A stretch of 31,980 nt of DNA from DAONDQ01 sp035402645 (lineage in GTDB: Bacteria > Cloacimonadota > Cloacimonadia > Cloacimonadales > DAONDQ01), in assembly GCA_035402645.1 (NCBI GenBank), contig DAONDQ010000020.1, positions 1 through 31,980 of the forward strand. The letters are read 5' to 3'. Positions 1 through 7,774 of the stretch are shown one piece after another. Under the pieces are notes generated by a model. That model saw only the letters and a program-made list of their open reading frames with translations. It was not told the DNA's origin and did not search any database. Position numbers and translations under genes: made by a program. Position 1 is the first letter of the stretch, and each line of letters starts with the position of its first letter.

Positions 1-2481
1 ATTGCACAGAATGTTGGAACCATTGCATTATGTATCATCCTTTTCTCCGGTGGAATCGATGGTGGGGCAATAACCGGATTGATCCGCCTCGCTGAAATCC
101 TTGCGATATCAGACCCCAAGCCTAAATACGGAAATAAGCACCGCATACCCTTGATATTCGCAGGGAATATTGAAGCACGTGATTTCATTCAATCTGTCTT
201 GGGCAAGAAATTCGAGATCGATATCCTCCCCAATGTGAGACCAACCATGGTAAAAGAAGAAACCGAACCAGTCACTGAAAAGATCCAGGAGATATTCCTG
301 AATAATGTAATGGAACAGGCACCGGGATATGCGCAGGTCAAGACGGTCACTTCTTCTCCCATCATTCCCACTCCCGTGGGTGTTTTGAATGATATGAAAC
401 TTCTGCAGGAAAAGACTGGAAAGAACATTCTTTCCGTCGATATCGGTGGTGCAACGACGGATGTCTTTTCATCCATCCTGGGATGTTGTTATCGTACTGT
501 AAGTGCCAATTATGGCATGAGTTACAGTATATCCAATGTGATGAAGAACTGCGGGATCAAAAATATCAGCCGCTGGTTGCCGGAATCATTATCGGATGAC
601 ATGATTCGTAATTATGTTTACAATAAAATGCTCTATCCTTCCTACCTGCCTCTCAATGACGATGAACTTGCCATTGAACAGGTACTGGCAATCGAAGCGA
701 TTCGTCTCTCCAGGGAACAACATATGAAGATGCACTTCAATATCGAGAATATCGGCTTTCTCGATCGTTTGAAGAATCGTGATATCGATCCCTTCACGGA
801 ACAAATGTATGCTGAAAAATCAACAGAACACCGCACATTCCATCTGGGTGAAATCGATATCATGATCGGTGCTGGAGGTGTCATCTCGCATGCACCCACA
901 AAAGAACAGGCAATGGCAATGATGGTATTTGGACTCCAACCTGAGGGAATTACGGAATTATGGCGAGATAAGGATTTCATTTCTCCGCATTTGGGAATTT
1001 TAAGCAAACTGGATTCAGAATTAGCATATAATCTGCTGATGCGTGACTGCTATGAGAAACTGGCAGTTCATATCCATCCCTATATCAAATCTGGTACAAA
1101 GAACAAGACTCTCTTTACAATCGAATGCAAAGATAAACTACATCCCTTTGTACGTGTGGTCTCCACAGGGATGATGGACATCATACCCAATGATACGGAT
1201 AAGGAATTCGAGATCACCCTCCAAGATGGTGTATATCTTTCAGGGACACAAAAACAGATTAAATTCCATACATCCCTTCCATTGCTCATCGATGCCAGGG
1301 ACAAGAAAAGTGAGGATTCCTGGAATTATCTACAAATCCTTGGTAAGTTCGAAATGACAAAGCAGGAATTGATCGCCTTCAAGATGGATACTGGTCACAA
1401 AAAACTGGATTCGGCGACTCCTTCCCTTCATAGGTTGGAAACTTCGCTCCCCTATCCTGGTGAGATCATGGTGCACACTGGACAGAAGATCGTTCCTACT
1501 ACCAAATTAGGTGAGAATTTATACGGTCCGCCCAGGATATATGTGATTCAATTATCGGCAATACTGGGAGATGCATTTACCCCTGAATTCTTCAGGAATG
1601 GACTGAAAGTGAAGGAAAATGACATCGTGGAAGTGGGACAAACCATATTCAGGGCTTCCACGGATGGCTTCTTCTCCGGTCATTCCTTCTTTCATGATTC
1701 CAACGTCAGGGCACAGGTAACAGCCATCAACGAGGATGCAGAAACCATCATCATGAGGGAAATACAGGACTACTCATCAAAACCCTACACTGTGGATATT
1801 TGCGGTCACCTGGGAATTCTGCCCAAATATCTGAAAGCCTATGTGGTGAAACATGTCGGTGATTTTGTGAATTCAGGAGAAGTACTGGCAAAAGACATGA
1901 AAAAAGGAACCTTCGTCAAGGCGACACATACCGGTACAATAACCAATATCGATTGGAAGGCAGGTTCTCTTACGATTCAGTATCTTCACGACCCACATGT
2001 CCTGATGTCACATATCAACGGGATTGTGAAGGAAATCAGGGATGAAAGGGAATTCATCCTCGAATATGAAGGTATTGTGATACCGGGGATCATCGGTTTT
2101 GGCAAGGATGATTCAGGAATCCTGCAATGGTCTGAAACGCCAGCTATTTCAAATGATTTTACTGACAAGATTCTTGTTTACCCTCATAGTCCAACTCTCG
2201 ATGTTCTTGAACGATTCGCAAAAGTAGGTATTGGCGGACTCATCATTCCTTCGATCGATGGGAATGTCATTTCCGCCTATATCGATGAAGAAATTGGAGT
2301 AGCTCTCACGGGAAATGAGAAGATACCTTTCCCCGTCATCATCATGAATGGATTCGGGGATTTATCTTTTGATCGGGAAGTTCAGGATTTGCTGAAGAAG
2401 AACATCGGGAAAAATGCTTATCTTCGTCCCAAAACCCAAATCAGGGCAGGAGTGATAAGACCCCAGACGATAATTTCCTGA
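1..2481 (+). CDS. GlmL/MutL-type mutase accessory protein, 5'-truncated, long form
   Basis: The frame is open from base 1 to the stop at 2481, so the true start lies upstream; the first in-window start codon is only a TTG at 79, inside conserved sequence. Visible residues 15-60 contain SGGIDGG and, further on, IPLIFAGN, as in MutL/GlmL proteins. Residues 146-154 carry the ASKHA-type nucleotide-binding motif VDIGGATTD. In clostridia GlmL is an accessory (chaperone/ATPase-like) protein of adenosylcobalamin-dependent glutamate mutase, and relatives accompany other B12 mutases; the exact partner here is unknown. Clostridial GlmL is about 460 residues, but this protein has at least 826. The extra C-terminal half contains segments resembling barrel-sandwich (biotinyl/lipoyl-like) folds, such as GDFVNSGEVLAKD near residue 619. 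No mutase gene is in the window; it may lie upstream. Family assignment is confident; the role of the C-terminal half is not known. Confidence 0.85.
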   Translation: MAQNVGTIALCIILFSGGIDGGAITGLIRLAEILAISDPKPKYGNKHRIPLIFAGNIEARDFIQSVLGKKFEIDILPNVRPTMVKEETEPVTEKIQEIFLNNVMEQAPGYAQVKTVTSSPIIPTPVGVLNDMKLLQEKTGKNILSVDIGGATTDVFSSILGCCYRTVSANYGMSYSISNVMKNCGIKNISRWLPESLSDDMIRNYVYNKMLYPSYLPLNDDELAIEQVLAIEAIRLSREQHMKMHFNIENIGFLDRLKNRDIDPFTEQMYAEKSTEHRTFHLGEIDIMIGAGGVISHAPTKEQAMAMMVFGLQPEGITELWRDKDFISPHLGILSKLDSELAYNLLMRDCYEKLAVHIHPYIKSGTKNKTLFTIECKDKLHPFVRVVSTGMMDIIPNDTDKEFEITLQDGVYLSGTQKQIKFHTSLPLLIDARDKKSEDSWNYLQILGKFEMTKQELIAFKMDTGHKKLDSATPSLHRLETSLPYPGEIMVHTGQKIVPTTKLGENLYGPPRIYVIQLSAILGDAFTPEFFRNGLKVKENDIVEVGQTIFRASTDGFFSGHSFFHDSNVRAQVTAINEDAETIIMREIQDYSSKPYTVDICGHLGILPKYLKAYVVKHVGDFVNSGEVLAKDMKKGTFVKATHTGTITNIDWKAGSLTIQYLHDPHVLMSHINGIVKEIRDEREFILEYEGIVIPGIIGFGKDDSGILQWSETPAISNDFTDKILVYPHSPTLDVLERFAKVGIGGLIIPSIDGNVISAYIDEEIGVALTGNEKIPFPVIIMNGFGDLSFDREVQDLLKKNIGKNAYLRPKTQIRAGVIRPQTIIS

Positions 2482-2548
2482 ACACGAGATAAATGCTCTC
2501 TCAAAGCATGATTGGGCGTGCATTTAGTCCCGTTCTGAAAAATAATAC

Positions 2549-2576
2549 TTGTCATTTTCGCTGGTTATTATTAAAT
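2549..2576 (+). promoter_or_regulatory. possible sigma70-like promoter before the ChrB-like gene
   Basis: TTGTCA (2549-2554) is followed after 16 bp by TTAAAT (2571-2576) in the 139-bp gap after the GlmL-type gene. The sequence is AT-rich and sits about 45 bp before the next ATG. The match is only moderate, and promoter consensus in this phylum is uncertain. Confidence 0.25.
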
Positions 2577-2620
2577 TACTTATTCAGCAAAAATTTTGAA
2601 GACTACAGAGGTTCGAGCTT

Positions 2621-3043
2621 ATGAAATGGATCACACATACTCACATCCATGTTGACAGGGGTGCCTGTCCCTGGTTGATTCAAAGGTTCATCGATGCACA
2701 AGCTGAATTTCTGTTTGTTGCAAAGGACATTGTCCTGGAAATCGCAGAAAAGGAAGATGCCATCCCCTATGATATGCCTGGTGTTGAATTGGGACATAAG
2801 GATGGACATTGCAGCTTTGTTTCCATTATGAAAAAGTATAGGATCACGGATCCCGCCGTTCTCAAGATCGCTGATATCGTCAATGCCACGGATACACACG
2901 CAATGGATACAAACGCCTATGCACCCGGCTTGGAAGCAATCGTTTCGGGTTTTTCTCTTCTATTTCCGGATGATCATATGAATTTTGAACAACAGTTCAT
3001 TCTCTACGATGCACTGTATGCAATATTTAAATCCCAACCATGA
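2621..3043 (+). CDS. stand-alone ChrB C-terminal-domain protein
   Basis: This 140-residue protein matches the ChrB C-terminal domain (chromate resistance protein ChrB, PF09828-like) along its whole length. It begins with a HIHVDRGACPWLIQRFIDAQ segment, then AEFLFVAKD, a GHKDGHCSF segment, and KIADIVNATDTHA. In proteobacteria this domain is the C-terminal part of the chromate-responsive regulator ChrB. Here it stands alone with no chrA transporter nearby, so a chromate role should not be assumed. The conserved Asp, Cys and His residues could bind metal (inference). The ATG at 2621 has GAGG about nine bases upstream and no earlier plausible start. It is separated by 139 bp from the gene before and 60 bp from the TPR gene after, so it may be co-transcribed with the latter. 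Confidence 0.75.
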   Translation: MKWITHTHIHVDRGACPWLIQRFIDAQAEFLFVAKDIVLEIAEKEDAIPYDMPGVELGHKDGHCSFVSIMKKYRITDPAVLKIADIVNATDTHAMDTNAYAPGLEAIVSGFSLLFPDDHMNFEQQFILYDALYAIFKSQP

Positions 3044-3103
3044 CCAGAAGGGCTTAAGGTACTGATGGATTTTGATATTTTGAGATAACTGAATTAAGGG
3101 ATA

Positions 3104-4402
3104 ATGATGCACGAACTGACACAACTACAACAACAGGCTAATGAGCTAAGAGCAGCCGGTAACTACAGACAGGCTGTTGTCATTTATGGCAAACTATGGA
3201 ATGATACGTCCACTGAAGCTGGAGATTGGGATGGATGGGGATTCGCCTTCTGTCTCCTGAAACTGAAAAAATATACAGATGCCCTTACCATCTGCAAACA
3301 GGTACGCAAGCGTTTCCCTGATTTTGACGGAATACGCGGAGTCTATGCTTGGGCAATTTATCATACAGAGCTGAAAATACCTGAAGTACAGGACGAGGAT
3401 CGTTTCCTCAGCGCTGCAGACATGATCACCAAGATCACAACCCAGGATGATGCTTTTTCACCCTATACTCATACGGTTCTGCACGTTCTTCATTACCTCA
3501 GCGAAAAGAAACCCTTCCCTGCTGAGTTGATTCTCAAATGGACAGAAAGACTCGATCCTGAAAAACTCAGTATTGAACCATTTCGTTTCAAATCCACATC
3601 CGGAAAATTAAGAGAGCATTCCTCCCAAAGAGAGAAATACTATCTTTATCGCACAAAGGCTTTGAATCTTGTGCATAACTATGATGAATGCCTGGTTCTC
3701 TGTGAAAAAGCGCTGCAGGAAATTGATGCATATCATGACGGTAACAAGCTCTGGATTTTGAGACAACAGGCGATTGCCTTACGTACGAAAGGCTTGCTGG
3801 ATGAAGCCATTGAACGCTATATGGAGATATTGAAGGATAAGAAAGACTGGTTTGTGCTGAAGGATTTAGCCGAAATCAATATCACCCGTGAAAACTGGGA
3901 TGAAGCCTTGAAATTTGCAGCCTCCGCTGCCATGGCTGCCGGAGATGCTGACCGTAAAGCCATTATTTACGACCAAATTGCCACGATTATGCAAGTCCAG
4001 GGCAATGAAGACCTTGCCTTGAGGCACATGGCTCTCGCTTTCTTGATTCGGCTCAGAAACAGATGGATCATCCTTCCTGATGTCATGAAAAAGATGGCTC
4101 CCATCGTCTCATCATATCCACCTGAACGAGTCCTCTTCGCAGAATTGAGAAACTTCTGGGAGGAAGTTCTTTTTGGTGCCAACTCCCGCATGAGAGGCAA
4201 GATCATCAATATCCTTGCCAATGGGAAATCAGGATTCATCCAGGCTGAGGACGAACAATCCTATTACTTTTCCTTCCTTAATGTTCATGCCAGAAAATTC
4301 GAAATACAGGCTGGAAAGCGCGTGACATTCAACCTTGAAAAGAGTTATGATAAAAAGAAAAAGGAAGAATCAATCGTCGCAGTGAATGTCAGGTTTGCAT
4401 AG
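3104..4402 (+). CDS. TPR protein with C-terminal cold-shock-like OB domain
   Basis: The 432-residue protein has no signal peptide or membrane segment. Residues 1-320 are helical TPR-like repeats: YRQAVVIYGKLW, the KYTDALTICKQVRKRFPDF unit near 65, LDEAIERYMEILKDKKDW near 232, and EDLALRHMALAFLIRL near 302. Residues from about 365 to the end look like a cold-shock/S1-type OB fold: GKIINILANGKSGFIQAED, then SYYFSFLNVHA, then GKRVTF. KSGFI and YYFSF occupy the places of the RNP1 and RNP2 RNA-contact motifs. A cytoplasmic RNA- or ssDNA-binding protein with a protein-docking TPR arm is the natural inference; no precise function can be given. The start at 3104 is chosen because AAGGGA lies just upstream (ATGATG, so the second ATG at 3107 is also possible). 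Its neighbours do not suggest a pathway. Confidence 0.8.
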   Translation: MMHELTQLQQQANELRAAGNYRQAVVIYGKLWNDTSTEAGDWDGWGFAFCLLKLKKYTDALTICKQVRKRFPDFDGIRGVYAWAIYHTELKIPEVQDEDRFLSAADMITKITTQDDAFSPYTHTVLHVLHYLSEKKPFPAELILKWTERLDPEKLSIEPFRFKSTSGKLREHSSQREKYYLYRTKALNLVHNYDECLVLCEKALQEIDAYHDGNKLWILRQQAIALRTKGLLDEAIERYMEILKDKKDWFVLKDLAEINITRENWDEALKFAASAAMAAGDADRKAIIYDQIATIMQVQGNEDLALRHMALAFLIRLRNRWIILPDVMKKMAPIVSSYPPERVLFAELRNFWEEVLFGANSRMRGKIINILANGKSGFIQAEDEQSYYFSFLNVHARKFEIQAGKRVTFNLEKSYDKKKKEESIVAVNVRFA

Positions 4403-4477
4403 CAAGACTTTTCTTGACATCAGTCCATTCTGCAAAAACTTCAATTCATTTGATTCATTCGCAGATGGGGAGTGATT

Positions 4478-5464
4478 ATGTTAAAATTTGGCGTCGTCGG
4501 TGTAGGACATTTGGGTCAGCATCATGCACGTATATTCAAATCCATTGCCGGTTCTCAATTAGTCGGTATCTATGATAAAAACTTTGACCGTGCAAAGGAA
4601 ATAGCAGACAAGAATGAAACAACTGCATTCTCTTCCTATGAACAACTTCTCGATCAGATAGACGCTATCGATATTTCTGCCACAACCAGTTTCCATTACA
4701 ACTTGGCAAAGACCGCCCTCGAAAAGGGTAAGCATGTTTTTGTTGAAAAGCCGATCACTGCCACTGTGGAACAGGGACAGGAGTTGGTGGACATCGCAAA
4801 ATCAAGGAACCTGATCATACAGGTCGGACATATAGAACGCTTCAATCCCGTTGTCCTGGAAGTAGAGAAGGAAATCGATACTCCCATGTTCATCGAATCG
4901 CATAGGTTGGCTCCCTTCAATCCAAGAGGAACCGATGTGCCGGTTGTCTTTGACCTGATGATACATGACATTGATTTGATCCTCTGCTTCGTTCATAGTC
5001 CGCTTGTCGATATTCGTGCCAGCGGTGTGGGTGTTCTCACACCGAGCATAGACATCGCCAATGCCCGACTGGAATTTGCCAACGGTGCCATTGCCAATGT
5101 TACATCGAGCCGCGTTTCGATGAAAAGAGAGAGAAAGCTTCGCTTTTTCCAGAAAGATGCCTACATATCCATGGATTTCCAGGGGCAAAAGGCATCTGTA
5201 CTGAGAAAAGCGGAGGGTTTGAATAAGATTCTGCCTGAGATCCTCTTGGGAAGAACTGATTTTTCACCGGAAGATCTCGTGAAAATGGACATGGTGGATT
5301 GTTCAAAACCGGAAAAAGATGCTCTTACTATGGAATTGGAATCTTTCGTTGATGCCGTTACCCAAAACAAGACCCCCATCGTCAGCGGTGAAGATGGTCT
5401 TAGAGCCCTCGAAGTGGCTATGCGCATCATGGATAAAATCAACGCAAACCTTAAAAAGCTATAA
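4478..5464 (+). CDS. Gfo/Idh/MocA-family NAD(P)-dependent oxidoreductase
   Basis: The 328-residue protein opens with the Rossmann motif GVVGVGHLGQHHA (GxGxxG). It has the family signature VFVEKPIT near residue 90, with the catalytic-type lysine, and a central segment DLMIHDIDLIL whose His/Asp fit the C-terminal catalytic domain. These enzymes oxidise or reduce sugars and related compounds with a nucleotide cofactor in the cytoplasm. The sequence style recalls enzymes of nucleotide-sugar metabolism for LPS or lipid A (WlbA/GnnA type), but the substrate cannot be read from sequence. I prefer ATG 4478 over the GTG at 4472, because GGGGAG (4467-4472) sits five bases ahead of the ATG. asnS follows after 13 bp, so the two are probably one transcript. 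Confidence 0.88.
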   Translation: MLKFGVVGVGHLGQHHARIFKSIAGSQLVGIYDKNFDRAKEIADKNETTAFSSYEQLLDQIDAIDISATTSFHYNLAKTALEKGKHVFVEKPITATVEQGQELVDIAKSRNLIIQVGHIERFNPVVLEVEKEIDTPMFIESHRLAPFNPRGTDVPVVFDLMIHDIDLILCFVHSPLVDIRASGVGVLTPSIDIANARLEFANGAIANVTSSRVSMKRERKLRFFQKDAYISMDFQGQKASVLRKAEGLNKILPEILLGRTDFSPEDLVKMDMVDCSKPEKDALTMELESFVDAVTQNKTPIVSGEDGLRALEVAMRIMDKINANLKKL

Positions 5465-5477
5465 ATGAGGTAATTCA

Positions 5478-6773
5478 ATGCAATACGTATTTGTAAATGA
5501 GTTAAAAAAATATATAGGACAGGAAGTGGAGTTGAAAGGCTGGGTTCGTAATGTGCGAAGCAGCGGAAAACTCCTATTCATCATCTTTAGAGATGGAACA
5601 GGTGAAGTTCAGGCTGTCGTATTCGGTCCGGCTGTCGGTGAAGAGATTTTCAATGAAGCCAAGAAATTGACGCTTGAATCCTCCGTCATTATCCAGGGAG
5701 TGGTCAAGGAACACCAGAAGATAGTCGGGGAATATGAAATCGATGTGAAGAATGTGAAGATCGTACAAATCGCAGAGGAATATCCGATTGCCAAAAAAGA
5801 GCACGGTCCTGATTTCCTTCTTTCCAACCGTCACCTCTGGATTCGTTCCTCAAAGCAATGGGCGATCCTGCGTATTCGTCATACAGTTTATTTTGCCATC
5901 TGCGATTACCTGAACCAGAACAACTTCATACGCTTTGACTCACCTATCCTGACGCCGAACGCCTGTGAAGGTACCACCACCCTTTTCGAAGTCGATTACT
6001 TCGATGAAGGCAAGGCGTACTTGTCACAGTCCGGTCAGTTATACCTCGAAACGGGTATTATGAGCTTTGGAAGAGTCTACGATTTTGGACCCGTATTTAG
6101 GGCGGAACGTTCCAAGACAAGAAAGCATCTCACCGAATTCTGGATGATGGATGCAGAAGCAGCTTATGTTGAACATGCAGAGAACATGAAGATTCAGGAA
6201 GGTCTGATTCGTCATGTGATTCGCGATGTCATCTCCAAATGCGCCAACGAGTTGAAAATACTGGAACGTGATGTCGAACAATTGAAGAAAGCAGATGCCC
6301 CATTCAAGATCATGACCCATTACGATGCTGTTGAATATCTGCGGTCGAAGGGTTCTGAGATTTCCCATAAAGATGACCTTGGAGCACAGGATGAAGTCAT
6401 GCTTACCGAAGGTTCGGATGTCCCCATCTTCGTCGAGAAGTGGCCCAAGGATATCAAGGCTTTCTATATGAAGCGCGACCCGGATAACCCGGAAGTCGTT
6501 CTCGGTTCCGACCTGATCGCGCCGGAAGGCTATGGTGAAATCATCGGTGGTTCGCAGCGTGAAGATGACCACGAGCTCCTACTCAGCAGGATGAAGATGG
6601 ATAATATGTCCATCGACGATTATCAGTGGTTCCTCGATCTCCGCAAGTACGGTTCTGTTCCGCATAGCGGATTCGGAGTTGGTCTCGAAAGGCTCGTTAC
6701 TTGGATGAGCGGAACGCAACATATACGGGAAACCATACCTTTCCCGAGAATGATATATAGAATTTATCCGTAA
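5478..6773 (+). CDS. asnS: asparaginyl-tRNA synthetase
   Basis: This is a 431-residue class IIb aminoacyl-tRNA synthetase that charges tRNA(Asn) with asparagine. Residues 1-100 are the anticodon-binding OB fold (ELKGWVRNVRSSGKLLFIIF). Class II motif 2 is FRAERSKTRKHLTEFWMMDAE, beginning at residue 207, with Arg208 as the ATP-contacting arginine. Motif 3 is GFGVGLERLVTWMSG at 398-412 with Arg405. APEGYGEIIGGSQRE shortly before motif 3 and the EFWMMDAE wording fit AsnRS better than AspRS, although the two families are close relatives. The C-terminus RETIPFPR...YP is typical and the length is normal, so the gene is intact. The start at 5478 has TGAGG seven bases upstream, and the gene lies 13 bp after the oxidoreductase. 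A clear terminator follows. Confidence 0.93.
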   Translation: MQYVFVNELKKYIGQEVELKGWVRNVRSSGKLLFIIFRDGTGEVQAVVFGPAVGEEIFNEAKKLTLESSVIIQGVVKEHQKIVGEYEIDVKNVKIVQIAEEYPIAKKEHGPDFLLSNRHLWIRSSKQWAILRIRHTVYFAICDYLNQNNFIRFDSPILTPNACEGTTTLFEVDYFDEGKAYLSQSGQLYLETGIMSFGRVYDFGPVFRAERSKTRKHLTEFWMMDAEAAYVEHAENMKIQEGLIRHVIRDVISKCANELKILERDVEQLKKADAPFKIMTHYDAVEYLRSKGSEISHKDDLGAQDEVMLTEGSDVPIFVEKWPKDIKAFYMKRDPDNPEVVLGSDLIAPEGYGEIIGGSQREDDHELLLSRMKMDNMSIDDYQWFLDLRKYGSVPHSGFGVGLERLVTWMSGTQHIRETIPFPRMIYRIYP

Positions 6774-6812
6774 GCAGAAGGTGACTGGTTACCGGTTACA
6801 GATTTCTGTAAT

Positions 6813-6841
6813 AAAGACGCTCTTCGTGAGCGTCTTTTTTT
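6813..6841 (+). terminator. rho-independent terminator of the asnS transcript
   Basis: A perfect 10-bp stem (6813-6822 with 6828-6837: AAAGACGCTC/GAGCGTCTTT) has a TTCGT loop and runs into a T tract ending at 6841. It lies 40 bp after the asnS stop codon. Confidence 0.92.
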
Positions 6842-6927
6842 ATATCTGACTCCTATGATAACCGTTTTATATCAAATGAATATCCATAGCCATCCATATC
6901 GGTATCCAAGCTGATACCTATCACTTT

Positions 6928-7005
6928 CCAATCTCATTCCAATCCGTAGAGATTGGAAAGGGATTGGTATTGGATTGGTATGGGATTGGAAAGAGATTGG
7001 ATTAC
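6928..7005 (+). repeat. 11-bp phased GATTGG tandem repeat with opposing copies
   Basis: Five units beginning GATTGG follow one another at exactly 11-bp steps (6951, 6962, 6973, 6984, 6995; consensus GATTGGWAWKR). Just before them two CCAATC copies occur in the opposite orientation, also 11 bp apart (6928 and 6939). The halves can fold: 6928-6944 pairs with 6951-6967 (15 of 17) across a 6-base loop. A second small inverted repeat, GGTATC/GATACC, precedes it at 6901-6918. The array lies in a 444-bp non-coding gap after the asnS terminator. Confidence 0.8.
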
Positions 7006-7148
7006 CTAATGAAATTCATACGACATGCTAAGTACGTACTTTAGAAAAACAACGGCAATGTTCGTATGAAATTCTTTTAACTCAAAACACTCAAATCTCA
7101 CTAATCTTAATAAGTATATTAATTATATTAATTTCTATATTAATTTTC

Positions 7149-7176
7149 TTGACATCTAATTTAATATAATTAATTT
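7149..7176 (+). promoter_or_regulatory. probable promoter of the DUF2089 operon
   Basis: TTGACA (7149-7154) is followed after 16 bp by TAATTT (7171-7176) in a very AT-rich stretch. TATAAT also occurs at 7165-7170 but is too close to this -35 element. The position, about 40-70 bp before the start codon of the next operon, fits well. Confidence 0.5.
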
Positions 7177-7179
7177 GTA

Positions 7180-7211
7180 CCTTGATGATGTTAAGGACAT
7201 CAAGGAGGAAA
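7180..7211 (+). promoter_or_regulatory. perfect inverted repeat overlapping the DUF2089 ribosome binding site
   Basis: CCTTGATG (7180-7187) and CATCAAGG (7198-7205) form perfect 8-bp arms around a 10-base spacer. The right arm runs into the strong Shine-Dalgarno AAGGAGGAA (7203-7211), which precedes the ATG at 7218. As DNA this could be an operator placed near the start of transcription; as RNA it would partly hide the ribosome binding site. Either reading is inference. Confidence 0.6.
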
Positions 7212-7217
7212 TAAAGA

Positions 7218-7592
7218 ATGAAGAAGAATTCGAGCCTCATCACCTGCCCGGTATGTTCAAGTAATCTTGAGATTAGAGAATATTATTGCACCCAATGCCA
7301 TACGACTGTCCGTGGACGTTTTGCGATTGATATGTTTGCAGGCTTGAGTGAAAGTCAGTTGGAATTCATTAAGATCTTCCTGGTAAGCCAGGGTAACATC
7401 AAAGAAATGGAAAAACGTTTGAATATATCATATCCTACAGTGAAAAGCCGCCTGGCTGATATCATCGAAGTGATAGCTCCACAGGAGAAGCAGACGCAGA
7501 ATTATGTCGATCTGCTGGAACAAATAGAAAAAGGCAATCTCACTGTCGATGAGGTGGTTAACCAGATCAATCAAAGGAGGAATAAGGAATGA
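7218..7592 (+). CDS. DUF2089-family zinc-ribbon / HTH regulator
   Basis: The 124-residue protein matches DUF2089. The N-terminus has a zinc ribbon with two Cys pairs (CPVC at residues 10-13 and CTQC near 29-32). Next comes FAGLSESQLEFIKIFLVSQG and a sigma-like/HTH segment, EMEKRLNISYPTVKSRLADI (about 57-76), that would bind DNA. The tail YVDLLEQIEKGNLTVDEVV (about 96-114) is a short helical SHOCT-like segment. Its similarity to the end of the 430-residue protein two genes downstream is striking. It is a likely cytoplasmic transcription factor and leads a three-gene operon; an inverted repeat at its own translation start suggests autoregulation. The start at 7218 is fixed by AAGGAGG. Family members are often found beside genes for DUF4097/YvlB-like proteins, as here; their ligand or signal is not known to me. 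Confidence 0.88.
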   Translation: MKKNSSLITCPVCSSNLEIREYYCTQCHTTVRGRFAIDMFAGLSESQLEFIKIFLVSQGNIKEMEKRLNISYPTVKSRLADIIEVIAPQEKQTQNYVDLLEQIEKGNLTVDEVVNQINQRRNKE

Positions 7593-7765
7593 CCCTCTCA
7601 AATCATGCAGAGCCGCGTCATGTGAACCGCATGAATGCTTTTCATGCTGCTTCTGCCGGTCAGAATGTTCCGGATCCCAAAGAAAAAGAGCAAAAGAAAG
7701 AAAGTAATAAAGACCAAAAACCAGATATAACAAAGACAAAACCTCAAATACCCAAATGGTATTAA
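7589..7765 (+). CDS. small basic protein of 58 residues, unknown function
   Basis: An ATG at 7589 overlaps the stop of the DUF2089 gene (ATGA) and has AAGGAGG at 7574-7580, eight bases upstream. The frame runs 58 codons to TAA at 7763-7765, which itself overlaps the Shine-Dalgarno (AAGGAGA) of the next gene. The product starts MTLSNHAEPRHVNRMNAFHA, then becomes very rich in Lys, Glu, Gln and Asp (PKEKEQKKESNKDQK), and ends IPKWY. There is no hydrophobic segment, signal peptide or Cys. The low-complexity charged tail suggests disorder. Tight coupling on both sides makes it a credible gene; its role is unknown. It could bridge or tether its two neighbours, but nothing in the sequence shows this. 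Confidence 0.72.
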   Translation: MTLSNHAEPRHVNRMNAFHAASAGQNVPDPKEKEQKKESNKDQKPDITKTKPQIPKWY

Positions 7766-7774
7766 GGAGAAACA

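Noticed and set aside
4414..4442. TTGACA at 4414-4419 as a promoter for the oxidoreductase gene
   Set aside because: No acceptable -10 hexamer at 16-18 bp spacing; only a lone -35-like match.
6039..6572. 177-codon minus-strand frame inside asnS
   Set aside because: Antisense to a conserved synthetase with intact motifs; its composition follows from the sense codons.
7030..7041. AAGTACGTACTT-like palindrome upstream of the DUF2089 operon
   Set aside because: Short palindrome in AT-rich DNA, over 100 bp before the likely promoter and without a second copy; not enough to call an operator.
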